A DNA stretch of 64,000 bases, from the NCBI RefSeq assembly GCF_029892515.1, contig NZ_JARXVF010000001.1:558001-622000 (forward strand). Direction: 5' to 3'. The stretch comes from Pseudaminobacter soli (ex Li et al. 2025) (GTDB taxonomy: Bacteria; Pseudomonadota; Alphaproteobacteria; Rhizobiales; Rhizobiaceae). Below are positions 9,324 to 18,051 of the stretch, in pieces. The notes under the pieces were generated by a model, which made no database searches, was not told the DNA's origin, and saw only the letters and a program-made list of their open reading frames with translations. Position 1 is the first letter of the stretch. Each line of letters opens with the position of its first letter. The translations under genes and the position numbers were made by a program.

Positions 9324-9926
9324 ATGCCGATTACGCTGCTTGACGGAATTCTCGTCGGCTTCACTCTTGTATCCGCAATGCTGGCCATGGTGCGCGGCTT
9401 CTCGCGCGAGGTGCTTTCCGTCGTATCCTGGATCGCGGCGGCGGCGGCGGCATATTTCCTCTACCAGAGGGTACTGCCCTTTGTGCAGCCGCACATCGAC
9501 AACGACAAGATCGCGATGGGCGCCTCGGCCGGCATCGTCTTCATCGTCGCGTTGATTGTGGTGACGATTGTCACCATGAAGATCGCCGATTTCATCATCG
9601 ATTCCCGCGTCGGCGCGCTCGACCGCACGCTGGGCTTCCTTTACGGCGCCGCGCGCGGCATACTGGTGGTCTCGGTCGGCCTGATGTTCTTCAACTGGCT
9701 GGTCGGCACCAATCCGCCTGCCTGGATTGCCAACGCCAAGTCCAAGCCCCTGCTGGAAAGCATCGGCGCCAAGATCGAGAACATGATGCCGGAGGATCCG
9801 GAGAAGTCGATCCTGAAGCGCCTCAAGCACGGCGAAACGCCGGACGCTGAGCCAGGCACCGCGCCCGCCGACGGGGCCGCCGATGCGCCGCAGGACGACA
9901 ACGCCAACGCCCCGGCTGACAATTGA
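9324..9926 (+). CDS. cvpA: CvpA family membrane protein
   Basis: A 200-residue protein with four membrane helices in the first 130 residues (start MPITLLDGILVG, then MVRGFSREV) and a hydrophilic C-terminus rich in Ala, Asp and Pro. CvpA, named from colicin V production, affects envelope stress tolerance and biofilm; its biochemical role is not settled. It lies immediately before purF, a conserved pairing in proteobacteria. Confidence 0.92.
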   Translation: MPITLLDGILVGFTLVSAMLAMVRGFSREVLSVVSWIAAAAAAYFLYQRVLPFVQPHIDNDKIAMGASAGIVFIVALIVVTIVTMKIADFIIDSRVGALDRTLGFLYGAARGILVVSVGLMFFNWLVGTNPPAWIANAKSKPLLESIGAKIENMMPEDPEKSILKRLKHGETPDAEPGTAPADGAADAPQDDNANAPADN

Positions 9927-9984
9927 TGTAGCGCCTTTGGCGCCGGCGCCCTATATGAGGGCTTCCTGACGAGAGACTGGCCCG

Positions 9985-11454
9985 ATGTCTAAAGCGGACG
10001 ACACCTTGCTCGGCGAGGCCGACGATCATTTCCACGACGAATGCGGCGTGTTCGGCATTTTCGGCCGACAGGATGCTGCGGCAATCGTCACGCTTGGCCT
10101 GCACGCCTTGCAGCACCGGGGGCAGGAAGCGGCCGGTATCGTTTCCTATGACGGCTCGCAATTCCACGTCGAGCGCCATGTCGGCCTGATCGGCGACAAC
10201 TTCACCAAGCCGCGGGTGATGGACAGCCTGAAGGGCAACCGCGCCATCGGCCATACGCGCTACGCCACCACGGGCGGCGCCGGCCTGCGCAACGTGCAAC
10301 CGCTGTTTGCCGAGCTTTCCGATGGCGGCTTCGCCATCGCCCACAACGGCAACATCACCAATGCGATGACGGTTCAGCGCGCCTTGCAGAAGCAGGGCGC
10401 GATATTCTCGTCCACCTCCGACACCGAGACCATCCTGCATCTGGTGGCGACCAGCCGCGAGAAGGATTTCAACGCCCGCTTCATCGAGGCGGTGCGCCAG
10501 CTGGAAGGCGCGTTCTCGCTCGTGGCGCTGACCTCCAAGAAGATGATCGGCTGCCGCGACCCGCTGGGCATTCGCCCGCTGGTGCTCGGCGATCTCGACG
10601 GCTCCTACATCCTCGCTTCCGAGACCTGCGCGCTCGACATCATCGGCGCGCGGTTCGTGCGTGACGTGAAGCCGGGCGAGATGGTGATCATCACCTCCAA
10701 GGGCCTCGAGAGCTCGTTCCCGTTCGAGCCGGTCAAGCCGCGCTTCTGCATCTTCGAATATGTCTATTTCGCCCGGCCGGACTCCACCATCGAGGGCCGC
10801 AACGTCTATGAGGTGCGCAAGCGCATCGGCATGGAGCTGGCCGTGGAGAACCCGGTCGAGGCAGACCTTGTCGTGCCGGTGCCGGATTCGGGCACCCCGG
10901 CGGCCATCGGCTTTGCCCAGCAGGCCGGTCTGCCCTTCGAGCTCGGCATCATCCGCAACCACTATGTCGGCCGCACCTTTATTCAGCCGACCGATTCCAT
11001 CCGTCACATGGGCGTGAAGCTGAAGCACAATGCCAACCGCCGCATGATCGAAGGCAAGCGCGTGGTGCTGGTCGACGATTCCATCGTGCGCGGCACCACT
11101 AGCCAGAAGATCGTGCAAATGGTGCGCGAGGCCGGCGCCCGCGAGGTGCATATGCGCATCGCCTCCCCGCCGACGCGCTCCTCCTGTTTCTACGGCGTCG
11201 ACACGCCCGAGACGGCCAAGCTGCTTGCCTCGCGCATGTCGATCGAGGAGATGGCGGATTTCATACGCGTCGATTCGCTCGGCTTCCTGTCGATCGAGGG
11301 TCTTTACCGCGCCGTCGGCGAGGCCCGCCGCGACATGGAGCAGCCGCAATTCTGCGACGCCTGCTTCACCACCGAATATCCCACGCGCCTGACCGACCAC
11401 GAAGGCGCCGACAATGTGCGCACCCTGTCGCTGCTGGCGACTGGTGGGCAGTAA
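9985..11454 (+). CDS. purF: Amidophosphoribosyltransferase
   Basis: A 489-residue enzyme for the first committed step of purine synthesis (PRPP + glutamine to phosphoribosylamine). It is the Bacillus-type form: a 19-residue propeptide must be removed to expose the catalytic Cys 20 (CGVFGIFG), and four cysteines expected to bind a 4Fe-4S cluster are present (FCIFEY near 254, SCFYG near 401, FCDACF near 456 and 459). The PRPP loop VVLVDDSIVRGTT is near residue 361. It sits 58 bp after cvpA. Confidence 0.97.
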   Translation: MSKADDTLLGEADDHFHDECGVFGIFGRQDAAAIVTLGLHALQHRGQEAAGIVSYDGSQFHVERHVGLIGDNFTKPRVMDSLKGNRAIGHTRYATTGGAGLRNVQPLFAELSDGGFAIAHNGNITNAMTVQRALQKQGAIFSSTSDTETILHLVATSREKDFNARFIEAVRQLEGAFSLVALTSKKMIGCRDPLGIRPLVLGDLDGSYILASETCALDIIGARFVRDVKPGEMVIITSKGLESSFPFEPVKPRFCIFEYVYFARPDSTIEGRNVYEVRKRIGMELAVENPVEADLVVPVPDSGTPAAIGFAQQAGLPFELGIIRNHYVGRTFIQPTDSIRHMGVKLKHNANRRMIEGKRVVLVDDSIVRGTTSQKIVQMVREAGAREVHMRIASPPTRSSCFYGVDTPETAKLLASRMSIEEMADFIRVDSLGFLSIEGLYRAVGEARRDMEQPQFCDACFTTEYPTRLTDHEGADNVRTLSLLATGGQ

Positions 11455-11476
11455 TCCCATCCTGGCTTCGCGTTAG

Positions 11477-11570
11477 CGAGCCCCCTCACCCGGCCGCTGC
11501 AGCGCCAAATCGGGTTCCCTCCTCCCCCAACGGGGAGAAGGGGCCCGAGCGTAGCGAAGGTGGATGACGG
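11477..11570. repeat. Degenerate interspersed repeat of the type common between rhizobial genes
   Basis: The stretch opens with GAGCCCCCTCACCCGG, carries CTCCTCCCCCAACGGGGAGAAGGGG and ends with GAGCGTAGCGAAGGTGGATG. Its inner part is an imperfect inverted repeat (CCCC-AAC-GGGG) and the purine-rich flank resembles short interspersed palindromic elements found in many copies in Mesorhizobium-like genomes. Copy number cannot be seen from this window. Confidence 0.55.
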
Positions 11571-11593
11571 GCTTTTTGAAACGAGCGGAATTC

Positions 11594-12343
11594 ATGACGA
11601 CCCCGACTCCCGACCTTTCCAACCGCATCGCCCTCGTCACCGGCGCCTCGCGCGGCATCGGCTACCAGATCGCCAAGCAGATGGCGGCGGCCGGCGCGCA
11701 TGTGATTGCCGTGGCGCGCACGGTGGGTGGGCTCGAGGACCTCGACGACGAGATCAAGGCCGCCGGCGGCCAGGCGACCCTGGTGCCGCTCGACCTCACC
11801 GACATGGAAGGCATCGACCGCCTCGGCGGCGCGATCAACGAGCGCTGGGGCAAGCTCGACATTTTCGTCGCCAATGCCGGCGTGCTCGGCGTCATCTCGC
11901 CGATCGGCCATGTCGAGGCCAAGACGTTCGACAAGGTCATGGCGATCAACGTCACCAGCACCTGGCGGCTGATCCGTTCGCTCGACCCGCTGCTGCGCAA
12001 GTCGGATGCCGGCCGCGCGATCCTGCTGTCCTCGGGCGCAGCACACTCGGCCCGCGCCTTCTGGGGCCCCTACGCCGCCTCCAAGGCCGCCGTCGAGGCT
12101 CTGGGCCGCTCCTGGGCCGACGAGACGCGCAACATGCCGCTGCGCATCAACAGCGTCGATCCCGGCCCGACCCGCACCGCCATGCGCGCGTTGGCCGTAC
12201 CCGGCGAAAACTCCGAAACCCTGCCGACGCCGGCCGAAATCGCCGCAAAGATCGTCCCGCTCGCCAGCCCGACGCTGCGCGAAACCGGAATGCTCTTCCA
12301 GGCGCGGCAGGAACGTTTTGTCTCCTACCGCAACCCGGAATAG
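11594..12343 (+). CDS. Short-chain dehydrogenase/reductase (SDR family oxidoreductase)
   Basis: A 249-residue classical SDR: TGASRGIG cofactor motif (16-23), NAG at about 93-95, catalytic Tyr-x3-Lys in YAASK near 160-164 and PGPTRT after it. It should use NAD(P)(H); the Arg after the glycine motif and the sequence cannot fix the substrate. The start was chosen at 11594, eight bases after AGCGGA, in place of an ATG 30 bases upstream. It converges on the OsmC gene with only 8 bp between the stop codons. Confidence 0.88.
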   Translation: MTTPTPDLSNRIALVTGASRGIGYQIAKQMAAAGAHVIAVARTVGGLEDLDDEIKAAGGQATLVPLDLTDMEGIDRLGGAINERWGKLDIFVANAGVLGVISPIGHVEAKTFDKVMAINVTSTWRLIRSLDPLLRKSDAGRAILLSSGAAHSARAFWGPYAASKAAVEALGRSWADETRNMPLRINSVDPGPTRTAMRALAVPGENSETLPTPAEIAAKIVPLASPTLRETGMLFQARQERFVSYRNPE

Positions 12344-12351
12344 GTTCTTCG

Positions 12352-12876
12352 CTAGGCCTTCGACGTCGGGTGATGGCTCTCGGTCACCGATAGCTCCGGC
12401 TTCGTGTTGAGCGTCTGGAACACCACGCAGTAGCGCTCGGTCAGCTTGAGCAACGTGTCGATTCGCTCCTGCGGCTCGTCGGTGTCGAGGTCGAACTTCA
12501 GCCTGATTGCCCGAAAACCAACCGGCGCGTCCTTGGCCACGCCCAGCGTGCCGCGAAAATCGAGGTCGCCTTCGGCCTCGAGCCTGGCGTCGACCAGGCG
12601 AAACTCCAGCGCCGTCGCCACCGCCTTCAGCGTGACACCCGCACAGGCCACCAGCGCTTCCAAAAGCATGTCGCCCGAGCACAGCTCCAGCCCGCTGCCT
12701 CCGGTCGCGGGGTGCAGGCCGGCTACCGCCAGCGCCCTGCCCGTCTCCACCTTGCAGGCGATCGACTGATCATCGATCGAGCCCTTGGCCCGCAAGGTCA
12801 CCAGCGCGCGGGAAGCGTCGTCGCGGTAGCTGTCCTTGAGGGGCGTCTGCAAGCTCTTCAGTTCCGTGGCGTCCAT
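12352..12876 (-). CDS. OsmC family peroxiredoxin-like protein
   Basis: A 174-residue OsmC/Ohr-fold protein. The two conserved cysteines of this family fit Cys 78 (ALVACAG) and Cys 150 (RYCVVFQTL); a further Cys 66 lies in the same region. Members reduce organic hydroperoxides with a thiol partner, but many OsmC proteins have unknown substrates. The start is set at MDATELK, preceded by GGGAGA; a longer frame upstream is not conserved. It is transcribed divergently from the first DMT gene. Confidence 0.85.
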   Translation of the reverse strand: MDATELKSLQTPLKDSYRDDASRALVTLRAKGSIDDQSIACKVETGRALAVAGLHPATGGSGLELCSGDMLLEALVACAGVTLKAVATALEFRLVDARLEAEGDLDFRGTLGVAKDAPVGFRAIRLKFDLDTDEPQERIDTLLKLTERYCVVFQTLNTKPELSVTESHHPTSKA

Positions 12877-13072
12877 GCCGATCTCCCGATGCAATCTTTG
12901 CGCCAACCTATCACGCCGGCGCGCGCCGCGTCCTGCCACAACCGACTGAGCCGGCAAAACAGGTTGGTCCTAATGCTCCCGGCCGTCTGGCTTAGCCCGA
13001 CTGCACGCTGTGGTCGTATAGCTGGCCCAGCGCCGCTGCGTGGGGCAGGCGCCGATTCCTCAGGACCGCCAC

Positions 13073-13960
13073 ATGGCCAATGCCGTCATCGTCGAAACGC
13101 GCGAACGCATCTACGCGGGCATCTTCTTCACCGGCATCGCCTATTTCCTGTTTTCGGGACAGGACGCCTCGATCAAGCTCCTGGTCACCGGCCTCAGCGT
13201 CTGGCAGATCCTGTTCTTGCGCAGCGCCACCATCCTGACAGGCGCGCTCGCCATTGGCGGCCGCAAGCTCATGGTCGAATCTTTCACCTCGCCCGCCGTC
13301 GTGCCGATGCTGCTGCGCAGCTTCCTCATCCTCGGCGCCTGGCTCTGCTTCTACAACGCGGCGAAATATCTGCAGCTGGCCGAGCTGACCACGATCTATT
13401 TCGGGGCGCCGGTCATCGTCACGCTGCTGTCGATCTTCATCCTGGGCGAAAAGGTGCCAGTGGTGCGCTGGGTGGCGGTCCTCATCGGCTTCGTCGGCGT
13501 CTATATCGCCTGCGATCCGGCAACGCTCGGCATCACCGCGCCCGTGGCCATGGTGCTGGCGGCCGCCTGCTTCTGGGCGCTTGCCATCGTACTGATGCGC
13601 AAGATCGCGCTACACGAGAGCACCATGGTGCAGATCGTGCTCAACAACGCCTTCTTCCTCGTCATTGCCGGGGTGCCGCTGCTCTTCGTGTGGCAGACGC
13701 CGGTCCTCTATGAATGGCTTTTGCTGATCGGCCTCGGCGCGGTCGGCGGCCTTGGCCAGTTTGCGCTCTTCGAAGGCATGAAGCGCGCGCCCGTCTCGGT
13801 CATCGCGCCCTTCGAATACACCTCGCTGATCTGGGCCTTCTTCTTCGGCTATGCGATCTGGGGCGACGTTCCGCGCCATAAGGTGTTCATGGGCGCAACG
13901 CTCATCTTCCTTGCGGGCGTGGTCATCATCCTTGGCGAGCGCTTCCGCAAGCAGGACTGA
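13073..13960 (+). CDS. EamA/DMT-type transporter (first of an adjacent pair)
   Basis: A 295-residue protein with about ten membrane helices arranged as two EamA repeats (second repeat begins near residue 160). Drug/metabolite transporters of this kind export small metabolites; the substrate is not deducible. AGGA precedes the ATG at 13073; an upstream start at 13040 was not preferred. Another DMT gene follows 67 bp later, but the two proteins are only distantly similar. Confidence 0.85.
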   Translation: MANAVIVETRERIYAGIFFTGIAYFLFSGQDASIKLLVTGLSVWQILFLRSATILTGALAIGGRKLMVESFTSPAVVPMLLRSFLILGAWLCFYNAAKYLQLAELTTIYFGAPVIVTLLSIFILGEKVPVVRWVAVLIGFVGVYIACDPATLGITAPVAMVLAAACFWALAIVLMRKIALHESTMVQIVLNNAFFLVIAGVPLLFVWQTPVLYEWLLLIGLGAVGGLGQFALFEGMKRAPVSVIAPFEYTSLIWAFFFGYAIWGDVPRHKVFMGATLIFLAGVVIILGERFRKQD

Positions 13961-13964
13961 TCAT

Positions 13965-13984
13965 CCTGACAGCACCCTGTCAGG
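13965..13984 (+). other. Perfect 8 bp hairpin between the two DMT genes
   Basis: CCTGACAG and CTGTCAGG pair around CACC just after the first DMT stop codon. No T tract follows (C-rich), so it is not a convincing intrinsic terminator; it may stabilise the 3' end. Confidence 0.5.
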
Positions 13985-14027
13985 CCCCCTACACTAGGAT
14001 CCCCGCATGCAACCACCGGAAGGAACG

Positions 14028-14912
14028 ATGGCGGCACAGATCGACCATTCGGCCGAGCGCCTGCTCGGCATCGTGCTCGTCACCGCTTCGGCGGCGGTGT
14101 TCGGCCTGGCCGGCGTTCTCACCAAGTCGATCCATGCCGAGCCGCTGGTCATTGCCTGCTGGCGCGGGCTGGTCGGCGCGCTGCTGATCACCGCTTATGT
14201 GTTCTGGCGGCGCGGGCGCCCCGGGTCGCAAAGCATGCGGCTGGGCTGGCGCGGCTGGCTGATGGCGGTCGTAGGCGCAGCGGCGAGCCTCGCCTTCATC
14301 TCCGCCTTCAAGAACACCTATGTCGCCAATGTCGCGATCATCTATGCCACGGCACCCTTCATGGCGGCGCTGTTCGCCTGGCTGTTCATCCGCGAGCGCG
14401 TTCGCAGCCAGACCATGCTGGCCGCCGTGCTGTCGCTGGCCGGTGTCGGGCTGATGGTGTTTTCGGGCGTGGGCACCGGCCGCCCCTTCGGCGACGGCCT
14501 TGCACTGATCATGACGGCCACCAGCGCGCTCTACATGGTTCTCATCCGCACTTTTCGCGACACGCCGGCCGTGTGGGTGGGCGCGGTGTCGGCCTTCCTC
14601 GTATTCGCGCTCGCCTGGTTCGTTGCCGATCCGCTGGCCATCTCCGGGCATGATGCGGTGCTGCTTGTGGCCTTCGGCATATCCTTTGCGGCGGCATCGA
14701 TCCTATGGACCGAAGGTACACGCCGCATTCCCGCTGCCGAGGCCGGCCTGCTCGGTTCGGCGGAAGTGCCGTTCGCGGTCCTGTTCGGCTGGATCTTTTT
14801 GGCCGAATTCCCGCCCGCGACCAGCCTGATCGGCGGCGCGGTGGTCCTTTCGGCTGTGCTTGCCCATGCCGGGCGCGACTGGCTGCAGGCACGCGCTCTG
14901 CGCTCGACCTGA
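14028..14912 (+). CDS. EamA/DMT-type transporter (second of the pair)
   Basis: A 294-residue, ten-helix EamA protein, with the second repeat near residue 150. The start at 14028 follows GGAAGGAA by a few bases; the ATG at 14007 lacks a ribosome-binding sequence. Substrate unknown. It ends 28 bp before a general-stress-type promoter element. Confidence 0.85.
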   Translation: MAAQIDHSAERLLGIVLVTASAAVFGLAGVLTKSIHAEPLVIACWRGLVGALLITAYVFWRRGRPGSQSMRLGWRGWLMAVVGAAASLAFISAFKNTYVANVAIIYATAPFMAALFAWLFIRERVRSQTMLAAVLSLAGVGLMVFSGVGTGRPFGDGLALIMTATSALYMVLIRTFRDTPAVWVGAVSAFLVFALAWFVADPLAISGHDAVLLVAFGISFAAASILWTEGTRRIPAAEAGLLGSAEVPFAVLFGWIFLAEFPPATSLIGGAVVLSAVLAHAGRDWLQARALRST

Positions 14913-14939
14913 GTCCCGAAAAAAAATTCGATTTTCTCT

Positions 14940-14964
14940 GGAACCATTTCCGCGTTACCGCGTT
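14940..14964 (+). promoter_or_regulatory. Perfect EcfG-type (general stress sigma factor) promoter
   Basis: GGAAC at 14940-14944 and CGTT at 14961-14964 are separated by 16 bases, matching the alphaproteobacterial EcfG/RpoE2/SigT consensus GGAAC-N16/17-CGTT exactly. No protein-coding gene starts downstream; a terminator lies about 80 bases further on. Confidence 0.65.
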
Positions 14965-14970
14965 TGAACA

Positions 14971-15053
14971 CTTGGACGGGCTCGTCCCCCATGCCCAACC
15001 CTTAGCCCGTTCCCCCTTTTACCTCCAGCCGGCCACAAGCCGGCTTTTCTTTT
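14971..15053 (+). ncRNA. Candidate stress-induced small RNA (about 83 nt)
   Basis: The unit is bounded by the EcfG-type promoter and an intrinsic terminator. Predicted features: a 5' hairpin GGACG/CGTCC (14974-14987), a long C-rich single-stranded stretch with four CCC or longer runs, an ACCTCC sequence complementary to Shine-Dalgarno sites (15021-15026), then the terminator. The only ATG inside opens a four-codon frame, so it is unlikely to be a message. Its design recalls C-rich alphaproteobacterial stress RNAs such as Caulobacter GsrN, which is also general-stress-sigma dependent; homology is not established. Confidence 0.5.
15027..15053 (+). terminator. Intrinsic terminator closing the candidate small RNA
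   Basis: AGCCGGC (15027-15033) and GCCGGCT (15039-15045) pair around CACAA and are followed by TTTCTTTT. Confidence 0.85.
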
Positions 15054-15811
15054 GCTCCGTCCTTGGCTCCGGCGGAAACGGCTGGCGTGGTGGGGTGCCT
15101 GGTCGCCGCCAAGCCCCACTTCGTCATCCTCGGGCCTCAAGCGCGAGGATAGCGGAGCGAAGGTTGGAGATTGGCCGCGCCGACCCGCCCCCACTTCGTC
15201 ATCCTCGGGCTTGACCCGAGGATCCATGCCGGTCGGCCAAAACTGCCGCAGAGGAGCAGACAGAGCCGCACGGGTCGCAATCCGCCCTGTGGACGAATTT
15301 GCCACACCACTGGCGCGAACCAATTGAAATCATTCACTTAGAAGGAAAATCACCGCCCCGTTCATCCCCCACCTTTCCGCCTCCCACATAATCACCCGCA
15401 TCGGCCTCAGCGGGAACACGGGTCATGAACCGGATGAGCGTGGAGGGCGACGATGTCCGGGCTGGTGGCGCTAACGGTGGCGCTGCTGGGTGATGAACCC
15501 CCAAGTCCGGGCCTTTGCGGCGGCTGGCCACGCGAATGTGGAGGCGACTGAGCGGGGCAAGAGCATCGAACGGGCGGTCGAAGGGCCGCAAGATTTACCT
15601 AAACGAGCGTGTCCGACGACCGCCCGTCTTCCCAGGCTCTTTGACAATAGCCAGACGGTGAAAACCGGGCGTGGCACCGAATAGGTGCGTCCCCTGAGCC
15701 TGTCGAAGGACCCCTCGACTACGAATACATTGACGTTCACACAACTTCGGCTACCCTTCGCGCCAAAGCGGTCGACAAGAACCGCGCGAGGACACGCGCC
15801 GGGAGTGCGGT
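15054..15811. other. Non-coding stretch before the Aas-like gene
   Basis: Apart from the two palindromic repeats, it holds a 10 bp perfect inverted repeat (CGGGCGGTCG at 15571-15580, CGACCGCCCG at 15617-15626) and a CTGAGCCTGTCGAAGG sequence at 15696-15711 that also looks like a dispersed repeat. No frame here has codon use or motifs of a gene. It looks like a graveyard of small repeats in front of the next promoter. Confidence 0.5.
15115..15226. repeat. Two copies of a short interspersed palindromic repeat
   Basis: CCCCACTTCGTCATCCTCGG occurs at 15115-15134 and again at 15191-15210. Each is followed by an arm able to pair with ATCCTCGGG: the second copy reads CCTCGGGcttgaCCCGAGG, a perfect hairpin, while the first (CGGGCCTCAAGCGCGAGGAT) is mutated. 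Elements of this appearance are multi-copy between genes in rhizobia. Confidence 0.6.
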
Positions 15812-18043
15812 ATGATCCTGACGGGAACGATAGCTCTTTGCATACTCGCCGCCTATGTGGCCGGCGCGCTGTGGCAGAAGGTGCGCCTTGGAATCACACT
15901 GCATCAGGCGCTGCTCTACCTGCCGCTCAAGCTTGCCTATCGAATCGATGACAGCCGCATGCGCAAGGCGCGCAAGGCGGAGGCGCCGGTGGTCTATGTG
16001 GTGTCGCACCAGTCGGGCCTCGATCCGGCGCTGATGCTGTCGCTGCTGCCGGAAGACACCCTGCACATCCTCGACGAGGCCTCCGCCCGCTCGCACTGGC
16101 TGGAGCCGTGGCGGGAGCTAGCCCGCACCATCGTGTTCAACGCCGAGCACGTCTTCGTCAGCCGCCGCCTGGTGCGCGTGCTCAAGGGCAAGGGCCGGCT
16201 CGCCGTCTATATGCCTGACGATGTCGAGCCCGACATCAAGACCTTCCGGCTGTTCCGCGCCGTGGCGCACATCGCCCATCGTGCCGATGCCAAGGTGGTG
16301 CCGATCTTCGTGGGCGGGGCGCGCAACCTGCCCTTCTCGCTGACGCCGCGCCAGAAGGCCCCGCGAAAGTGGTTCCCGCGCCTGACCATCGCCGCCATGG
16401 AACCCGCCACGATCTCGGAACTGATGGCGCGCAACGTCACCCAGCCGGGGCGGGCATCGAACGCCTTGTTCGACCGGGGCGCGGAGGCACGCTTCAGCGC
16501 GAGCGATCCGCGTCGGTCGCTGTTCCTGGCAGTCCGCGACGCGGCTTACCGCACCGGCGCAAGCTATCCGATCCTGGAGGACCCGATCAGCGGCAGGCTG
16601 AGCTACCGCAAGCTGTTCACCGGGGCGCGCTTGCTCGGCCTGCATTTCGCCTCGGTCGCCGCGCCCGGCGAGGCGGTCGGCGTCCTGCTGCCAAACAGCA
16701 ACGGCCTGGTGGCGACACTGATGGGCCTTGCCTCAGGCAGCCGCGTGGCGGCGATGATCAACTACACTGCCGGCCCGGCCGCGGTGACCGCCGCCGTGCG
16801 CACCGCCCCTATCCGCATCATCGTCTCGTCGCGAAAATTCATCGAAAAGGCCAATCTCGACGACATCGTTGCCGCAGCGGAAAAAGGCAGCGCGAGAATC
16901 CTGTGGCTCGAGGACCTCCTCGCGCAGGCGTCGATCATGGACCGCCTTGCCGCCGCGCTGTTCTGGCGCTGGCCGGTGCATGCGCAGGATGCGTCCAAGC
17001 CGGCGATCATCCTATTCACCTCTGGCACCGAGGGCAGCCCGAAAGCCGTGGTGCTGTCGGGGCGGAACGTCGTTGCCAACGCCATGCAGGCCGAGGCGCG
17101 CATCTCGATCGGCGCCGACGATCTCTTGCTTAACGTGCTGCCCGCCTTCCATTCCTTCGGCCTGACCGGCGGCATCGTTCTGCCGCTCGTCGCCGGCGTG
17201 CGCCTTTACCTCTACCCCTCCCCGCTGCACTACAAGCAGATACCGGAGGTGGCGGCGAAAATCCGGCCGACCATCATGTTCGGCACCGACAGCTTCCTGG
17301 TGGGCTATGCCCGCACGGCGAAGAACGACGACTTTTCCAGCCTCCGCTTCGTCGTGGCAGGCGCCGAGCCGGTGAAGGCCGAAACGCGAAAGGTTTGGCG
17401 CGACCGCTTCGGTGCCGAGATCGTCGAAGGCTATGGGCTCACCGAGGCGGCGCCGGTTGTGTCGGTCAACACGGCCACGCACAGCCGCGACGGCACCGTC
17501 GGCCGGTTGCTGCCAGGCATGAAGATGCTGCTCGAGCCGGTGGAAGGCATCGCCCAGGGCGGCCGGTTGCAGCTTCAGGGGCCGAACCTGATGCTGGGCT
17601 ATATCAACCCGGAGAGCCCGGGCGTGCTGCAGCCGCTTGGTGACGGCTGGCACGATACCGGCGACATCGTAACAGTCGACCGCGAAGGGTTCATCGCCAT
17701 TGCCGGGCGGGCCCGGCGCTTCGCCAAGATCGCGGGCGAGATGGTGTCGCTGGGCGCGGTCGAGGCCCTGGCGCATGCGCTGTGGCCGGAAGATGAGCAT
17801 GCTGCGGTCGCCGTGCCCGACAAGCGCCGTGGCGAGCGCGTCGTGCTGGTCACCACCGCGAGCGAGGCCGACGCCTCGCAACTGCGGCAGTTCGCCAGGA
17901 CTTCGGAGGCAAGCGAACTGATCCTCCCGCACGACATCATCAAGACCGCGGAATTGCCGCGGCTCGGTACCGGGAAGATCGATTACGTGGCCGTTCGCCG
18001 GCTGGCGATCGAGCAGCTAGGCAGCGGCGAGGCCGCTGCCTGA
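15812..18043 (+). CDS. aas: Bifunctional acyltransferase / acyl-ACP synthetase (Aas-like)
   Basis: A 743-residue protein with two enzymes fused. The N-terminal PlsC-type acyltransferase has an H-x4-D motif (HQSGLD near 66-71). The C-terminal AMP-forming ligase has the P-loop-like TSGTEGSPK (about 403-411) and GYGLTE (about 540). E. coli Aas (719 residues) re-acylates lysophosphatidylethanolamine in the inner membrane with acyl-ACP made by its own ligase domain. The convergent pssA and psd genes, which make phosphatidylethanolamine, fit this role. GGGAG precedes the ATG. Confidence 0.85.
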   Translation: MILTGTIALCILAAYVAGALWQKVRLGITLHQALLYLPLKLAYRIDDSRMRKARKAEAPVVYVVSHQSGLDPALMLSLLPEDTLHILDEASARSHWLEPWRELARTIVFNAEHVFVSRRLVRVLKGKGRLAVYMPDDVEPDIKTFRLFRAVAHIAHRADAKVVPIFVGGARNLPFSLTPRQKAPRKWFPRLTIAAMEPATISELMARNVTQPGRASNALFDRGAEARFSASDPRRSLFLAVRDAAYRTGASYPILEDPISGRLSYRKLFTGARLLGLHFASVAAPGEAVGVLLPNSNGLVATLMGLASGSRVAAMINYTAGPAAVTAAVRTAPIRIIVSSRKFIEKANLDDIVAAAEKGSARILWLEDLLAQASIMDRLAAALFWRWPVHAQDASKPAIILFTSGTEGSPKAVVLSGRNVVANAMQAEARISIGADDLLLNVLPAFHSFGLTGGIVLPLVAGVRLYLYPSPLHYKQIPEVAAKIRPTIMFGTDSFLVGYARTAKNDDFSSLRFVVAGAEPVKAETRKVWRDRFGAEIVEGYGLTEAAPVVSVNTATHSRDGTVGRLLPGMKMLLEPVEGIAQGGRLQLQGPNLMLGYINPESPGVLQPLGDGWHDTGDIVTVDREGFIAIAGRARRFAKIAGEMVSLGAVEALAHALWPEDEHAAVAVPDKRRGERVVLVTTASEADASQLRQFARTSEASELILPHDIIKTAELPRLGTGKIDYVAVRRLAIEQLGSGEAAA

Positions 18044-18051
18044 TTAGCGCC

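Noticed and set aside
9823-11460. A 545-codon frame on the - strand
   Set aside because: Antisense shadow of purF, which has complete catalytic and Fe-S residues.
13965-13984. Hairpin after the first DMT gene as an intrinsic terminator
   Set aside because: Stem is perfect but no T tract follows; kept only as a hairpin.
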